A stretch of 58,843 bases of DNA from an uncultured Cryomorphaceae bacterium (GTDB lineage Bacteria; Bacteroidota; Bacteroidia; Flavobacteriales; Schleiferiaceae): positions 1 to 58,843 of the forward strand of contig CAJWFD010000012.1 of NCBI GenBank assembly GCA_913031435.1. The letters run 5' to 3'. Under the pieces are notes generated by a model. The model ran no database searches, was not told where the DNA came from, and saw nothing but the letters and a program-made list of their open reading frames with translations. Each line of letters begins with the position of its first letter. The stretch's first letter is position 1. The position numbers and the translations under genes are program-made. Shown here one piece after another: positions 16,196 to 24,955 of this stretch.

Positions 16196-16981
16196 TTATT
16201 TAGCAGTTAGCTGTTCTGAGGTTTGACCAAAGCGACGTTCGCGTTTTTGGAACGTAGCTATAGCCTCATAAAACCCATCAGCATCAAAATCCGGCCACAA
16301 TACAGGAGTAAAGTAAAATTCTGCGTAGGCTAGTTGCCACAACAAGTAATTACTTATCCGTTGCTCTCCAGAAGTGCGTATCAATAAATCAGGATTAGGC
16401 ATACCTGCTGTAAACAAGTTACGCTCAATATGATCCTCTGATATTTCTTCTGGTTTCAGTGTTCCTGCGGCAACCTCAGCAGCTACTTTGCGAAACGCAT
16501 GAACCAACTCTTCTTGTGAACCATAGCTCAATGCTAGGGTCAAAGTTAACCCATCATTCCCGGATGTAGCGTCCATTACAGACATTAACTTTTTATTTGC
16601 TTTTGACGGCAAGGCATGTATGTTTCCAATCGCCTTTAATTTGACATTATTTGCCAACAGAATAGGCAATTCTTTCTCAAGGGCACCCATTAAAATATTC
16701 ATCAACGCATCAACCTCCGCTTTAGGTCTGTTCCAGTTTTCTGTAGAAAAGGCATACACGGTAAGATAATTTAAACCCAGTTCTGCCGAGGCCGTGGTGA
16801 TCTTGCGAAGTGCGTCTACACCTACCTCATGCCCTTTAATTCTGGTCAAAAAACCCTGTTTCTTGGCCCATCGTCCATTACCATCCATAATAACCGCAAC
16901 ATGCTCGGGCATGTAATCTGGAAGCAGGCCGGCCTTAAGACGGTTTTCTTTGTACACTTTAGAATCCACTGCAGCGTTCAT
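16196..16981 (-). CDS. uppS: Isoprenyl transferase / undecaprenyl diphosphate synthase
   Basis: A cis-prenyltransferase that condenses isopentenyl diphosphate onto farnesyl diphosphate to make the C55 carrier for peptidoglycan and surface glycans. In the 261-residue protein the catalytic Asp33 lies in IMDGNGRWAK, with FSTENWNRP and LLIRTSGEQRISN further on, all diagnostic. The ATG at 16981 is preferred over an in-frame GTG at 16984. The start lies inside the end of the DUF6089 gene (23-base overlap), implying translational coupling. Confidence 0.97.
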   Translation of the reverse strand: MNAAVDSKVYKENRLKAGLLPDYMPEHVAVIMDGNGRWAKKQGFLTRIKGHEVGVDALRKITTASAELGLNYLTVYAFSTENWNRPKAEVDALMNILMGALEKELPILLANNVKLKAIGNIHALPSKANKKLMSVMDATSGNDGLTLTLALSYGSQEELVHAFRKVAAEVAAGTLKPEEISEDHIERNLFTAGMPNPDLLIRTSGEQRISNYLLWQLAYAEFYFTPVLWPDFDADGFYEAIATFQKRERRFGQTSEQLTAK

Positions 16982-17786
16982 CACGAGGGCTTAGGTTATA
17001 AAAAATAGTTATGCCGGCAAAAATAGACCAATCTCTTGTATTTACATTACCTCTCGCAAGACTAGAGCTGTAGTTTACATTTCCGGGGTTAGAGAAATAC
17101 GCAGACGTCTCATTTCGGAGGTCGGCGAGTTGGGCTGCATCCACGTAGTCACCAGAGGTATCGTCAATGTAGTCGGATCCATAGCGACGCCATCCTAATT
17201 CTGTGCTCAAGCTCCAGTCTCTTGCGAGACTCTTACGAAATCCAATACCAAAAGGCAGGGTAATGGTAGAGGTTCCGTAAAACAACTGACTCTTTAGCAC
17301 TGTTTGTTGCCCTTCAGTTCCTAACGGCCTTAAGTCGATCCATTCCTGGTTAAATTCACCTTGAGGGTTGTATGCGGTCAAACCAATTCCCATGAACACA
17401 TAAAAACTTTGGGCATATTTAGTTCCCGTCCCATAAGGCCAGAAATTAAATTCTGTCATGAAACTGAGTTCATTTATTTCTGTACGAACAGCAATGTCGC
17501 GTGCAAGCTTAAAGTCATCTTTTGCCCAAGCATCTGCTGCTCCGACATAGCCTCGTGTATAATTCAAGCGAGTGCTCCAGTGCCAATCAAATTGACGGCG
17601 CAATGTGATTACCCCCAAAGGCTGATTAGGTAAGAAGCCATAAAAACCCTGTGCTTTTGTTCCAACGGCTCCCACATCGCCATGAAAAATACTACCCGCA
17701 CCACCAAAACCAAGTTCATAGAATTGGCCCTGGACAGGAAGTGTTCCCATCAAAAGGAGCAGAATGGATACAAGCGTCTTTTTCAT
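16959..17786 (-). CDS. DUF6089 outer-membrane beta-barrel protein
   Basis: A 275-residue secreted protein: signal peptide (1-20, ending VQGQ), then YELGFGGAGSIFHGDVG, the family's opening strand, and alternating aromatic beta strands ending with WSIFAGITIFYNL, consistent with a small outer-membrane barrel. DUF6089 members are regularly found between nadK and uppS/bamA in Flavobacteriia; their job is unknown, and an envelope assembly role is only suggested by position. The ATG touches the nadK stop with no gap, and its 3' end overlaps uppS. Confidence 0.85.
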   Translation of the reverse strand: MKKTLVSILLLLMGTLPVQGQFYELGFGGAGSIFHGDVGAVGTKAQGFYGFLPNQPLGVITLRRQFDWHWSTRLNYTRGYVGAADAWAKDDFKLARDIAVRTEINELSFMTEFNFWPYGTGTKYAQSFYVFMGIGLTAYNPQGEFNQEWIDLRPLGTEGQQTVLKSQLFYGTSTITLPFGIGFRKSLARDWSLSTELGWRRYGSDYIDDTSGDYVDAAQLADLRNETSAYFSNPGNVNYSSSLARGNVNTRDWSIFAGITIFYNLSPRDERCSGF

Positions 17787-18677
17787 TTAATTTCTATAGT
17801 CACGACCCCAGCTTAACTTATTTCGCAGCGTAGAGGCAAAATCCTGGATTTCGGTTTGAACCAATGCAATACGGAAATCTGCTTTTTGAATAAGCAGCTC
17901 CGTCTCTGAATCAAAACTGTGCATACGACTGTCCAAGGAAGCTAAAAATTCATGTTCTCTACTTTCGATTTTCAAGCGCAGTGTGTTATTGTCAGAAATA
18001 ACGAATGGACGCATAGTTAAATTATGCGGTGCGATCGGTGTGAGTACAAAATTCTCGCTATTTGGCATAATAATGGGCCCACCGCAACTCAAGCTGTAGC
18101 CCGTTGACCCGGTAGGCGTACTGATGATTAAACCATCCGCCCAATAACTATTCAGATAACTCCCATTCAAATAAGTATGAACAGTAATCATACTTGTAGT
18201 TTCTTTTCGAGCTATCGTGATTTCATTCAGCGCAAAATTAGGTTTCATCACCCTGTTTGTTGAGGTTTTCGATTGTAGAAGTGATCTAAAGTCTAACTGA
18301 AATCGGCCACTAAAAAGGGCATCTATGGAGGTTTCAATATTGCTCTTTGCAACGTTCGCTAGGAAACCCAGCCTTCCCATATTAATCCCGAGAATTGGAA
18401 TGTCTTTACTTCGAATCAAAACCGTCGCCTCTAAAATGGTTCCGTCGCCCCCTAAAGAGATCAGGAAATCTGGATCGAAGGCTTCTAGTTCTTCCTCATT
18501 ATGATAGATTGAGAAAGATAATTCTGCAAATTCTTCATCACGTATTTGCTCACAAGCCTCTTTTAACGGAGCATACAAGCCCACAGCTACACCTTCTTCA
18601 TATAGCTTTTCCAATACGACTTCAACGTATGGCAAGTCTTGAATTTTAGGGCTTCGGCCAAAGAGTGCTATTCTCAT
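17787..18677 (-). CDS. nadK: NAD kinase
   Basis: Phosphorylates NAD to NADP in the cytoplasm. The 296-residue protein carries the GGDGT motif (76-80, in ISLGGDGTILEA), the LGFLANV segment and the later TPTGSTGYSLSCGGPI NAD-binding loop. Its start codon overlaps the stop of the CBS gene by one base (TAATG), so translation is coupled. It is the second gene of the CBS-nadK-DUF6089-uppS-bamA-ompH operon. Confidence 0.97.
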   Translation of the reverse strand: MRIALFGRSPKIQDLPYVEVVLEKLYEEGVAVGLYAPLKEACEQIRDEEFAELSFSIYHNEEELEAFDPDFLISLGGDGTILEATVLIRSKDIPILGINMGRLGFLANVAKSNIETSIDALFSGRFQLDFRSLLQSKTSTNRVMKPNFALNEITIARKETTSMITVHTYLNGSYLNSYWADGLIISTPTGSTGYSLSCGGPIIMPNSENFVLTPIAPHNLTMRPFVISDNNTLRLKIESREHEFLASLDSRMHSFDSETELLIQKADFRIALVQTEIQDFASTLRNKLSWGRDYRN

Positions 18678-19342
18678 TAGTACTTCAAGTAGTTCATTAA
18701 ATGACGGTATCTATTCTGATAGTCTAGCTCGAAACTAGAGTCTCCATGGACGGTATCAAGGACATAGCCATAACGCTGTAGAGATGAAACTATAGGACTG
18801 CTGTTCTGCACGTTAAGCTTCAAAATGAATTTAACTTCACCTGAGTGGTCTGGTGAAATCATCCACAAACCTAGTAGTTTTGCGTCGTTTTGCTCTATTA
18901 CGGTACTTATGGTGACCATAGAATACTGTGATTCCTCAATGCTTAGGACAAGAATAGCCCCAGGCTGGCTGAGCGTTGGTGTATCTCGAAATAATTCTAC
19001 TATATCGCTTAATAAATAAGAAGACACATACCCACCTTCATGATCAAGTACCGGAACCACAGACAATCTATATTGAGCAGCAATGGCAAGTACTTCAAAC
19101 GGATGAGAACCTGTTAAAACATACGGAGAGTACGCGAGGTTTAATGCGGTTTGAACGGTACCCGTGTCATCTCCGGCATTGAGCAGCGCATCTTCACTAA
19201 CCATACCAAGATATTTGTTACTCTCGTCCACCACAGGAAGGTCAGTTACCTTATGTTCTTCCATGCAATCTAGAGCCTCTACAATCATCGAATTTGTAGT
19301 GAGGGCATTAATAGGTTCTATGTGTACCAATTCTTGCATCAT
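18677..19342 (-). CDS. CBS-domain protein
   Basis: A 221-residue cytoplasmic protein with a tandem CBS pair (Bateman module) at about 3-120: first repeat with [18 protein letters not shown], second with [20 protein letters not shown]. The C-terminal 90 residues look like an ACT-like regulatory fold ([27 protein letters not shown]). CBS pairs bind adenine nucleotides; since it is coupled to nadK by a TAATG overlap, sensing of adenylate or NAD(P) status is a reasonable guess but not shown. Two consecutive ATG codons (19342, 19339) open the frame. It is first in the operon. Confidence 0.85.
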   Translation of the reverse strand: MMQELVHIEPINALTTNSMIVEALDCMEEHKVTDLPVVDESNKYLGMVSEDALLNAGDDTGTVQTALNLAYSPYVLTGSHPFEVLAIAAQYRLSVVPVLDHEGGYVSSYLLSDIVELFRDTPTLSQPGAILVLSIEESQYSMVTISTVIEQNDAKLLGLWMISPDHSGEVKFILKLNVQNSSPIVSSLQRYGYVLDTVHGDSSFELDYQNRYRHLMNYLKY

Positions 19343-19349
19343 TCTTCAA

Positions 19350-19357
19350 CAAACATA
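19350..19357 (-). promoter_or_regulatory. Candidate -7 box of the CBS-nadK-uppS-bamA operon
   Basis: On the minus strand TATGTTTG matches TAnnTTTG exactly, 7 bases before the first ATG. It faces the pdxJ -7 box at 19369-19376 with only 11 bases between. Confidence 0.5.
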
Positions 19358-19368
19358 GCCCTTTTCTT

Positions 19369-19376
19369 TAGCTTTG
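19369..19376 (+). promoter_or_regulatory. Candidate -7 box of pdxJ
   Basis: TAGCTTTG matches TAnnTTTG exactly and ends 5 bases before the pdxJ ATG at 19382, so the mRNA would be nearly leaderless. It rules out the upstream in-frame ATG at 19322. Confidence 0.5.
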
Positions 19377-19381
19377 TAGTT

Positions 19382-20122
19382 ATGAAAGATCATACAAAAC
19401 TTAGCGTCAATATCAATAAAATTGCTACCCTTCGCAATGCAAGAGGCGGCGATGTTCCTAACGTTCTTAAAGTAGCGCTTGATTGTGAGCGCTTTGGAGC
19501 CCAGGGAATTACTGTTCATCCACGTCCTGATCAGCGCCATATACGCTACACTGATGTGGCTGAGCTGGGACCTGTACTGACTACTGAATTTAATATTGAA
19601 GGCTATCCCAATAAGGAATTCATAGAATTAGTGCTAAAGAACAAGCCAGCGCAGGTGACCTTAGTACCGGATCCACCGGGGGTTCTCACCTCTAATGCGG
19701 GATGGGACACGATAACACATCAATCTATGTTGAGCGATGTGATTAAAACTTTTAAAAGTGCCGGTATCCGTACTTCTCTTTTTGTAAGTCCTGATCTTAC
19801 GCTTATTGAGGGTGCTAAATCCGCAGGAAGTGACCGAATAGAACTTTATACGGAATCTTATGCTATAGGCTATTCTGTAAACCGTGAAGCAGCTGTCCTT
19901 CCCTATGTGGAGAGTGCCAAATATGCACATAACATTGGTTTAGGAGTCAACGCTGGGCACGATCTAAACTTAGATAACCTCAGCTACTTCAGCAAAGAGC
20001 TATATGGGTTTCTAGATGAAGTCAGTATAGGGCATGCGCTGATTAGTGACGCATTATACCTAGGCCTTCATAATACCATTCAACAATACCTCAACTGTTT
20101 AAACCCTAATGCATGGAAATAA
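19382..20122 (+). CDS. pdxJ: Pyridoxine 5'-phosphate synthase
   Basis: Condenses 1-deoxyxylulose 5-phosphate with 3-amino-2-oxopropyl phosphate to form pyridoxine phosphate (DXP-dependent vitamin B6 pathway). The 246-residue TIM barrel starts [18 protein letters not shown], the family's phosphate-binding opening, and has [26 protein letters not shown] and the late [14 protein letters not shown]. The start at 19382 is chosen because a frame from 19322 would add 20 non-homologous residues that run through the divergent promoter. Its stop overlaps the next start by 10 bases. Confidence 0.96.
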   Translation: MKDHTKLSVNINKIATLRNARGGDVPNVLKVALDCERFGAQGITVHPRPDQRHIRYTDVAELGPVLTTEFNIEGYPNKEFIELVLKNKPAQVTLVPDPPGVLTSNAGWDTITHQSMLSDVIKTFKSAGIRTSLFVSPDLTLIEGAKSAGSDRIELYTESYAIGYSVNREAAVLPYVESAKYAHNIGLGVNAGHDLNLDNLSYFSKELYGFLDEVSIGHALISDALYLGLHNTIQQYLNCLNPNAWK

Positions 20123-20889
20123 CTGAGTTATTCTCTAAGATTTATGGAGAAGGACGTCCTCTTATTATACTTCATGGGCTTTTTGGCATGAGCGACAACT
20201 GGGCTACACACGCAAAAATATTCACACATCATGGATGGCAAGTCCATGCGGTTGATCAGAGAAATCATGGTAGATCCCCCTATACTACAGGGCATAGTTA
20301 TGATGAGATGTCAAGCGATTTGGAGCATTATATCAAACGTCATAACCTGAACAATGTCGTTCTGATGGGACACAGTATGGGTGGGAAGACCGTGATGAAT
20401 TTTGTCGTTCGTTTACCAAGTCTTGTTGACGCTATGATCATCGTTGACATCGCTCCTAAGGCTTATCCCGTCCATCACCAAGAATACATCAATGCCATGA
20501 AGAGTATTGATTTCACGAAGGACAATTCAAGAAAAGCGATTGAAGCCAAACTCAGTAAACAACTCAATAATCCTGGTATTATTCAGTTTTTCATGAAGAG
20601 TTTGTATTGGAAATCGCGAGAAGAATTGGCTTGGCGTTTTAATTTGAGTGCGCTAGAAATAAATCTAGATGAGATTGGCGCAGCTCTTGATTATGGATAT
20701 TATAACGGACCCAGCTTATTTATTAGTGGTGGGAAGAGTGGTTATATTCTACCAGAGGATCATGACTCCATTTACGAACATTTTCCAAAGGCAAGCATCG
20801 TCACAATACCTGAGGCGGGGCATTGGGTACACGCTGAAGCCAAAGATTTCTTCTCCGCAGAAGTGCTGGGTTTTCTTGAAACACTCTAG
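20113..20889 (+). CDS. Alpha/beta-hydrolase (YbfF-type esterase)
   Basis: A 258-residue cytoplasmic hydrolase. The oxyanion strand [12 protein letters not shown], the nucleophile elbow GHSMGGKT (Ser about 94) and the late catalytic His in EAGHWVHAE (about 236-244) are all present, as in YbfF-like thioesterases/esterases. Substrate unknown. It overlaps pdxJ by 10 bases, so the two form one unit, although no metabolic link is evident. Its TAG stop overlaps the stop of the convergent DUF2141 gene within the four bases CTAG. Confidence 0.9.
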   Translation: MEITELFSKIYGEGRPLIILHGLFGMSDNWATHAKIFTHHGWQVHAVDQRNHGRSPYTTGHSYDEMSSDLEHYIKRHNLNNVVLMGHSMGGKTVMNFVVRLPSLVDAMIIVDIAPKAYPVHHQEYINAMKSIDFTKDNSRKAIEAKLSKQLNNPGIIQFFMKSLYWKSREELAWRFNLSALEINLDEIGAALDYGYYNGPSLFISGGKSGYILPEDHDSIYEHFPKASIVTIPEAGHWVHAEAKDFFSAEVLGFLETL

Positions 20890-21308
20890 AAGTCGGTGAC
20901 CGATTTCAACTGAAAATGAACTTGAGTTGAAGTACCAGTTTTTTTCACGAGCATTTCTTCGATGTCTGGTTTTCCCAAAGTTATCCAGGCGGCGTTGCTG
21001 AAAGCATACCGCTCCTTAGGTTGTGTGAATATACCTCGATCCATTTTACCGTTACGGTTGGCATCTTCATAGACTTGTATGCCAAAAACCGAAGTAAGCT
21101 CCAGGGTGATGCTCACTTTGTGCTGTGCTGAATTGAGTTCTATAAACCCCACTTTTAGTGATTTACCACGATCATCAATGACCTCATAAGCAAGGCGCGC
21201 AGGATAATTAGACGCGTTAGCTGCCGAGATCATTAAGTGGTCTTTGTGTTGTGCATGGGTGCATAAGAAACCGCAAAATAGGAATGCAAAAACTAGGACT
21301 GTTTTCAT
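20886..21308 (-). CDS. DUF2141 secreted protein
   Basis: A 140-residue protein with signal peptide (1-19, ending THAQ). The C-terminal half fits DUF2141: QVYEDANRNGKMDRGIF followed by PKERYAFSNAA, a calcium-loop-like DxNxNGxxD segment, then a beta strand ending VHFQLK. Family function is unknown; members are exported. It is the last gene of the glycosyltransferase-pyrC-DUF4296 operon, and its ATG overlaps the DUF4296 stop (ATGA). Confidence 0.8.
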   Translation of the reverse strand: MKTVLVFAFLFCGFLCTHAQHKDHLMISAANASNYPARLAYEVIDDRGKSLKVGFIELNSAQHKVSITLELTSVFGIQVYEDANRNGKMDRGIFTQPKERYAFSNAAWITLGKPDIEEMLVKKTGTSTQVHFQLKSVTDF

Positions 21309-21673
21309 GTATCGAACTCTAGATCAACGTTGTTTTTGGTCAAAATGGAACCATCTATCTTTAAAGAGTCTAGGACTTTTTCATAAATGGGAATGAAGAG
21401 TTCAGGGTACGAACTATAAAATTTAAAACTTTTCTTAAACTGGTCCTCAGTGATACCATGCTTTTGATAAACCTTTGCATAGTAATCCTCAATATCGTTT
21501 GTATCGCCTAATATTAAGGACCCATTCCTAGCTCCTTCAATGAGATGCACATCCACCAACAGAGGAATCATTTGATCAAATGAAACAACTGTTTTAGGAA
21601 CCGTTTGCACCTTCTTACCACACTGAATAAACAGCATGACCGTTAGTACAATAAGTCCCAGTGTCTTTTTCAT
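21305..21673 (-). CDS. DUF4296 lipoprotein
   Basis: A 122-residue lipoprotein: signal peptide with lipobox FIQC (Cys18). The body has the DUF4296 pattern, an N-terminal MIPLLVDVHLIEGARNG helix followed by YYAKVYQKHGITEDQFKKSF and YYxxPE-like YSSYPELFIPIYEKVLDSL. Function unknown. In Bacteroidota this family is usually just downstream of a dihydroorotase, as here: its ATG directly follows the pyrC stop. The 3' end overlaps DUF2141 by 4 bases. Confidence 0.85.
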   Translation of the reverse strand: MKKTLGLIVLTVMLFIQCGKKVQTVPKTVVSFDQMIPLLVDVHLIEGARNGSLILGDTNDIEDYYAKVYQKHGITEDQFKKSFKFYSSYPELFIPIYEKVLDSLKIDGSILTKNNVDLEFDT

Positions 21674-23017
21674 TTACGCCCTATTAAATATCAAGCGCTC
21701 GCCCAATTTACTATCGTCAAACTCTCCATCCTTAAAGGCAAGATGACCGCCAACAAAACTATGGGTCACTTTACTTTTAAAATGCGTCCCTTCAAATGGC
21801 GACCAACCACACTTATATAAAATATTGTCCTTAGTCACGCTCCAAGGCCGGTTAGGCTCTACCAAGACTATATCTGCGTGGAAACCTTCGCGAAGAAATC
21901 CACGTTCCTCTATGTTAAAAAGTATGGCAGGATTGTGACACATTTTCTCCACAACCTTTTCAATCGAGATGGTTCCATCATAAACTTTCTGCATCATCGC
22001 GGGCAGCGCATGCTGAACCATAGGGCCTCCAGAGGGCGCGTTAAGATAATTTCCAGATTTCTCCTTAAGGGTATGCGGCGCATGGTCCGTTGCGACGACG
22101 TCAATACGATCATCCAACAGTGCTTTCCATAAACCCTCACGATCAGCTGCTGTTTTTACCGCCGGGTTCCATTTGATTAAACTCCCTTTTTCATCGTATT
22201 GTTTGTCATCAAACCACAAATGGTGAATACAAACTTCCGAGGTAATTCTCTTTTCTGATAACTGCTTTTTATTAGAGAATAGTGAAGTCTCTAAGGCGGT
22301 AGAGATGTGAAACACATGCAATCTACTGTTGTACTTTTTAGCAAGGGCTACTGCGGTGGATGAGCTAAGGAAGCAAGCCTGTTCGCTGCGAATCTTAGGG
22401 TGCATGCTCATTGGGATATGTTCTCCAAACTCCGCCTTTGCTAATTCTAAATTCGCCGTTATAGTGGCCTCATCCTCACAATGGGTAATCAGCTGATGAT
22501 CTAACTGAAAAATTCCTTCTAGAGTTTTTTGCTGGTCAACTAGCATGTTTCCTGTAGAGGAGCCCATGAATATTTTAATCCCTGCGACGTTGCGCTTACT
22601 TACCTTCTTTAGCTCTTCTAAGTTGTCGTTAGAAGCACCCATATTAAAGCTGTAATTTGCCAATGAGACTTGTGAGGCTCTGGTATATTTTTTCTCTAAT
22701 TCCTCGATAGTAGTTGCTACAGGCTTGGTGTTTGGTTGCTCCATGTAGGAGGTGATCCCACCGGCTACCGCTGCACGACTTTCTGAATATATGTCACCTT
22801 TATGCGTAAGGCCAGGCTCCCTGAAATGGACCTGGTCATCGATGACTCCAGGCATGAGGTACTTGCCTTCCGCGTCGATGATGACCACGTTTCCGTTTTT
22901 CGGGCCTATGGTCGCATCTATCTTAGCAATCCGACCTTGTTCTATTAATAAATCACCTTCAAAAATTTCGCCTTCGTTAACGATGCGAGCATTCTTGATT
23001 AAGTAAGACTTTTGCAT
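21674..23017 (-). CDS. pyrC: Dihydroorotase
   Basis: Cyclises carbamoyl-aspartate to dihydroorotate in pyrimidine synthesis; zinc amidohydrolase of 447 residues. The opening motif reads DDQVHFREPGLTHKGD instead of the usual HxH form; from memory the same Gln occurs in the Porphyromonas gingivalis enzyme, so this is lineage-typical. Later metal and substrate motifs are present: MGSSTGNMLVD, THCEDE, HVFHIST and TDHAPHTLKEK with the catalytic Asp. It lies 22 bases after the glycosyltransferase and directly before DUF4296. By sequence it could be an allantoinase, but length and motifs favour dihydroorotase. Confidence 0.93.
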   Translation of the reverse strand: MQKSYLIKNARIVNEGEIFEGDLLIEQGRIAKIDATIGPKNGNVVIIDAEGKYLMPGVIDDQVHFREPGLTHKGDIYSESRAAVAGGITSYMEQPNTKPVATTIEELEKKYTRASQVSLANYSFNMGASNDNLEELKKVSKRNVAGIKIFMGSSTGNMLVDQQKTLEGIFQLDHQLITHCEDEATITANLELAKAEFGEHIPMSMHPKIRSEQACFLSSSTAVALAKKYNSRLHVFHISTALETSLFSNKKQLSEKRITSEVCIHHLWFDDKQYDEKGSLIKWNPAVKTAADREGLWKALLDDRIDVVATDHAPHTLKEKSGNYLNAPSGGPMVQHALPAMMQKVYDGTISIEKVVEKMCHNPAILFNIEERGFLREGFHADIVLVEPNRPWSVTKDNILYKCGWSPFEGTHFKSKVTHSFVGGHLAFKDGEFDDSKLGERLIFNRA

Positions 23018-23039
23018 GTATTGGGTTTGGGTAGTGTTG

Positions 23040-23762
23040 TTATTCTTTGGTGAAGAAACTGCGCAGCTTGAGTTTCACCACACCAAAAATAGCTTCTTTA
23101 ATGATGCCGCCAGACATTTTACTTTCGCCTTCTGTTCGATCCGTAAATATTACAGGAACTTCTACAAGAGTCATGCCCTTTCTCCATGATTTAAACTTCA
23201 TTTCAATCTGAAAAGCATATCCGGCGAACTGAATTTTTGAAAAGTTAAACGACTCTAAAACTGCTCGTTTATAGCAAATGAATCCTGCGGTTGCATCCTG
23301 AACGGGCATGCCCGTAACAAATCGCACATAAACACTGGCGAAATAGGAAAGCAGAACACGACTCATGGGCCAATTCACAACATTTACTCCTGTAGCATAT
23401 CTTGAGCCAATAGCAACATCTGCTCCAGTCATACAAGCCTCTAATAAGCGATACAGATCCATAGGGTCATGAGAGAAGTCACAATCCATTTCAAATATAA
23501 ATTCGTATTTCCTTGCCAATGCCCAGTGAAACCCATGGATGTAGGCTGTGCCTAAACCCAGTTTTCCACTGCGTTCTTCAAGGTGAATTCTTCCATCAAA
23601 TTCTGACATCTTCTCACGGACTACCTGAGCTGTTCCATCTGGAGAACCGTCGTCTACAATAAGTATATCAAACTTGGTTTCAAGGCCCATGACGGTATCC
23701 AACATCTTACTGATGTTTTCAATTTCGTTATACGTAGGTATGATGACGAGGGCTTTTGACAT
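23040..23762 (-). CDS. GT2 glycosyltransferase, polyprenol monophosphomannose synthase-like
   Basis: A 241-residue DPM1-type family 2 glycosyltransferase that transfers a sugar (often mannose) from a nucleotide donor to a polyprenyl phosphate at the inner face of the membrane. It opens ALVIIPTYNEIENI (4-17), carries the nucleotide/metal motifs LIVDDGSPDGT and FEMDCDFSHDP, and ends with VPVIFTDRTEGESKM, all typical. No C-terminal transmembrane domain is present. The ATG at 23762 is chosen; an in-frame GTG at 23768 overlaps a -7 box. First gene of the operon with pyrC, DUF4296 and DUF2141. Confidence 0.93.
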   Translation of the reverse strand: MSKALVIIPTYNEIENISKMLDTVMGLETKFDILIVDDGSPDGTAQVVREKMSEFDGRIHLEERSGKLGLGTAYIHGFHWALARKYEFIFEMDCDFSHDPMDLYRLLEACMTGADVAIGSRYATGVNVVNWPMSRVLLSYFASVYVRFVTGMPVQDATAGFICYKRAVLESFNFSKIQFAGYAFQIEMKFKSWRKGMTLVEVPVIFTDRTEGESKMSGGIIKEAIFGVVKLKLRSFFTKE

Positions 23763-23767
23763 ATCCA

Positions 23768-23775
23768 CAAAGATA
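23768..23775 (-). promoter_or_regulatory. Candidate -7 box of the glycosyltransferase-pyrC operon
   Basis: TATCTTTG on the minus strand matches TAnnTTTG exactly, 5 bases before the ATG at 23762; it overlaps the alternative GTG and so argues against it. Confidence 0.5.
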
Positions 23776-23800
23776 GCAAAGAAACCCCTAAATTAGTGGA

Positions 23801-24955
23801 ATGAAATGGGACGTGTATACCGGTAAAAATTGGTGGAAAGCCGCCTTGATTACTTTTGGAGTAATCATTGGTATTGTATCCCTGTTTTACACCGAATCTT
23901 TTCTCAAAGAACTACGCCTAGAGGAAGAGCGTAAAATCAAGCTTTGGGCTAAAGCCGTTGAAGCTGTTTTCCTAGCTGACGATGACAGTAACCTCTCTTT
24001 TTATTCCCAAATTATTCAAGACAACAAAACCATACCCGTTATTCTGACGGATCAAGATGGTCAAATAATCGCTCACAGGAATCTAGATATTCCCGAGATA
24101 AATCCTAAGAAATACCTCGCTAAAAAGCTTGATGAATTCGATAATTCTGGACAGATGATCGAGAATACCTACATCGATGGAAAAACAAATTATTTATATT
24201 ACAAAGGATCAAGTTTATTAACCAAGCTAAGGTGGTATCCACTGTTGTTACTGGGGGTGATTTCTATTTACATGCTCATCAGTTACATGGCATTTTCAAA
24301 TGCTCGAAGAAGTGAACAAAACAAAGTTTGGACAGGTATGGCTAGGGAGACGGCACACCAAATAGGCACACCACTAAGCGCCTTGCTTGGCTGGATCGCT
24401 TATTTGAAGGAGCAGTATCCTACTGAAATGGCATTCAAAGAAATGGAACGTGATGTGGACCGGTTAAGTTCAATCACAGAGCGGTTTAGCAAAATTGGTT
24501 CTCATCCTGAACTCACGGATACAGACCTCAGCGGGACACTCCAACAAACAGTGGATTACCTGAGTACAAGAATGGGTAAAAAAGTGAGTTTCGAGCAAGA
24601 CATCTCTTTAGAATTAAAAGCGAAGCACAACCCACAACTTATGAGTTGGGTGATCGAGAATTTAGTGAAAAACGCTACGGATGCAGTAGAAGGTCGTGGT
24701 GTCATCCGCTTAACTGCTGCTCCCCTTGAAGATTCGATCAACATTATTGTCCATGATTCCGGTAAAGGCATTCCATTAAAAATTCAACGCAATATTTTCA
24801 AGCCGGGGTTTACTACAAAAAATCGAGGTTGGGGTCTAGGCCTCAGTCTAGCCAGACGTATTATAGCAGAGTACCATAACGGGAGTATCGCACTAATTGA
24901 AAGTAATTCTGAGAAGGGCACCACTTTTAAAATTGTTTTACCTGCTGCGTTATAA
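23801..24955 (+). CDS. Membrane sensor histidine kinase (orphan)
   Basis: A 384-residue kinase with two transmembrane helices (about 13-30 and 145-165) enclosing a ~115-residue periplasmic sensor segment. The phospho-acceptor is His186 in ARETAHQIGTPLSALLG. The ATP-binding domain shows the N box NLVKNATDA (287-295), G1 DSGKGIP (319-325) and G2 GWGLGL (343-348). No response regulator is present in the window, so its partner is elsewhere. It is divergent from the glycosyltransferase and shares a one-base overlap (TAATG) with hemW, an unusual companion. Confidence 0.93.
   Translation: MKWDVYTGKNWWKAALITFGVIIGIVSLFYTESFLKELRLEEERKIKLWAKAVEAVFLADDDSNLSFYSQIIQDNKTIPVILTDQDGQIIAHRNLDIPEINPKKYLAKKLDEFDNSGQMIENTYIDGKTNYLYYKGSSLLTKLRWYPLLLLGVISIYMLISYMAFSNARRSEQNKVWTGMARETAHQIGTPLSALLGWIAYLKEQYPTEMAFKEMERDVDRLSSITERFSKIGSHPELTDTDLSGTLQQTVDYLSTRMGKKVSFEQDISLELKAKHNPQLMSWVIENLVKNATDAVEGRGVIRLTAAPLEDSINIIVHDSGKGIPLKIQRNIFKPGFTTKNRGWGLGLSLARRIIAEYHNGSIALIESNSEKGTTFKIVLPAAL

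Noticed and set aside
19322-19381. Upstream ATG extending pdxJ by 20 residues
   Set aside because: It overlaps the CBS gene start and both candidate -7 boxes, and the added residues do not fit PdxJ.
22810-22845. Dihydroorotase HxH metal motif reads QxH (DDQVHFREPG)
   Set aside because: It looked like a lost metal ligand, but I recall the same Gln in the Porphyromonas gingivalis dihydroorotase, so it seems normal for Bacteroidota.
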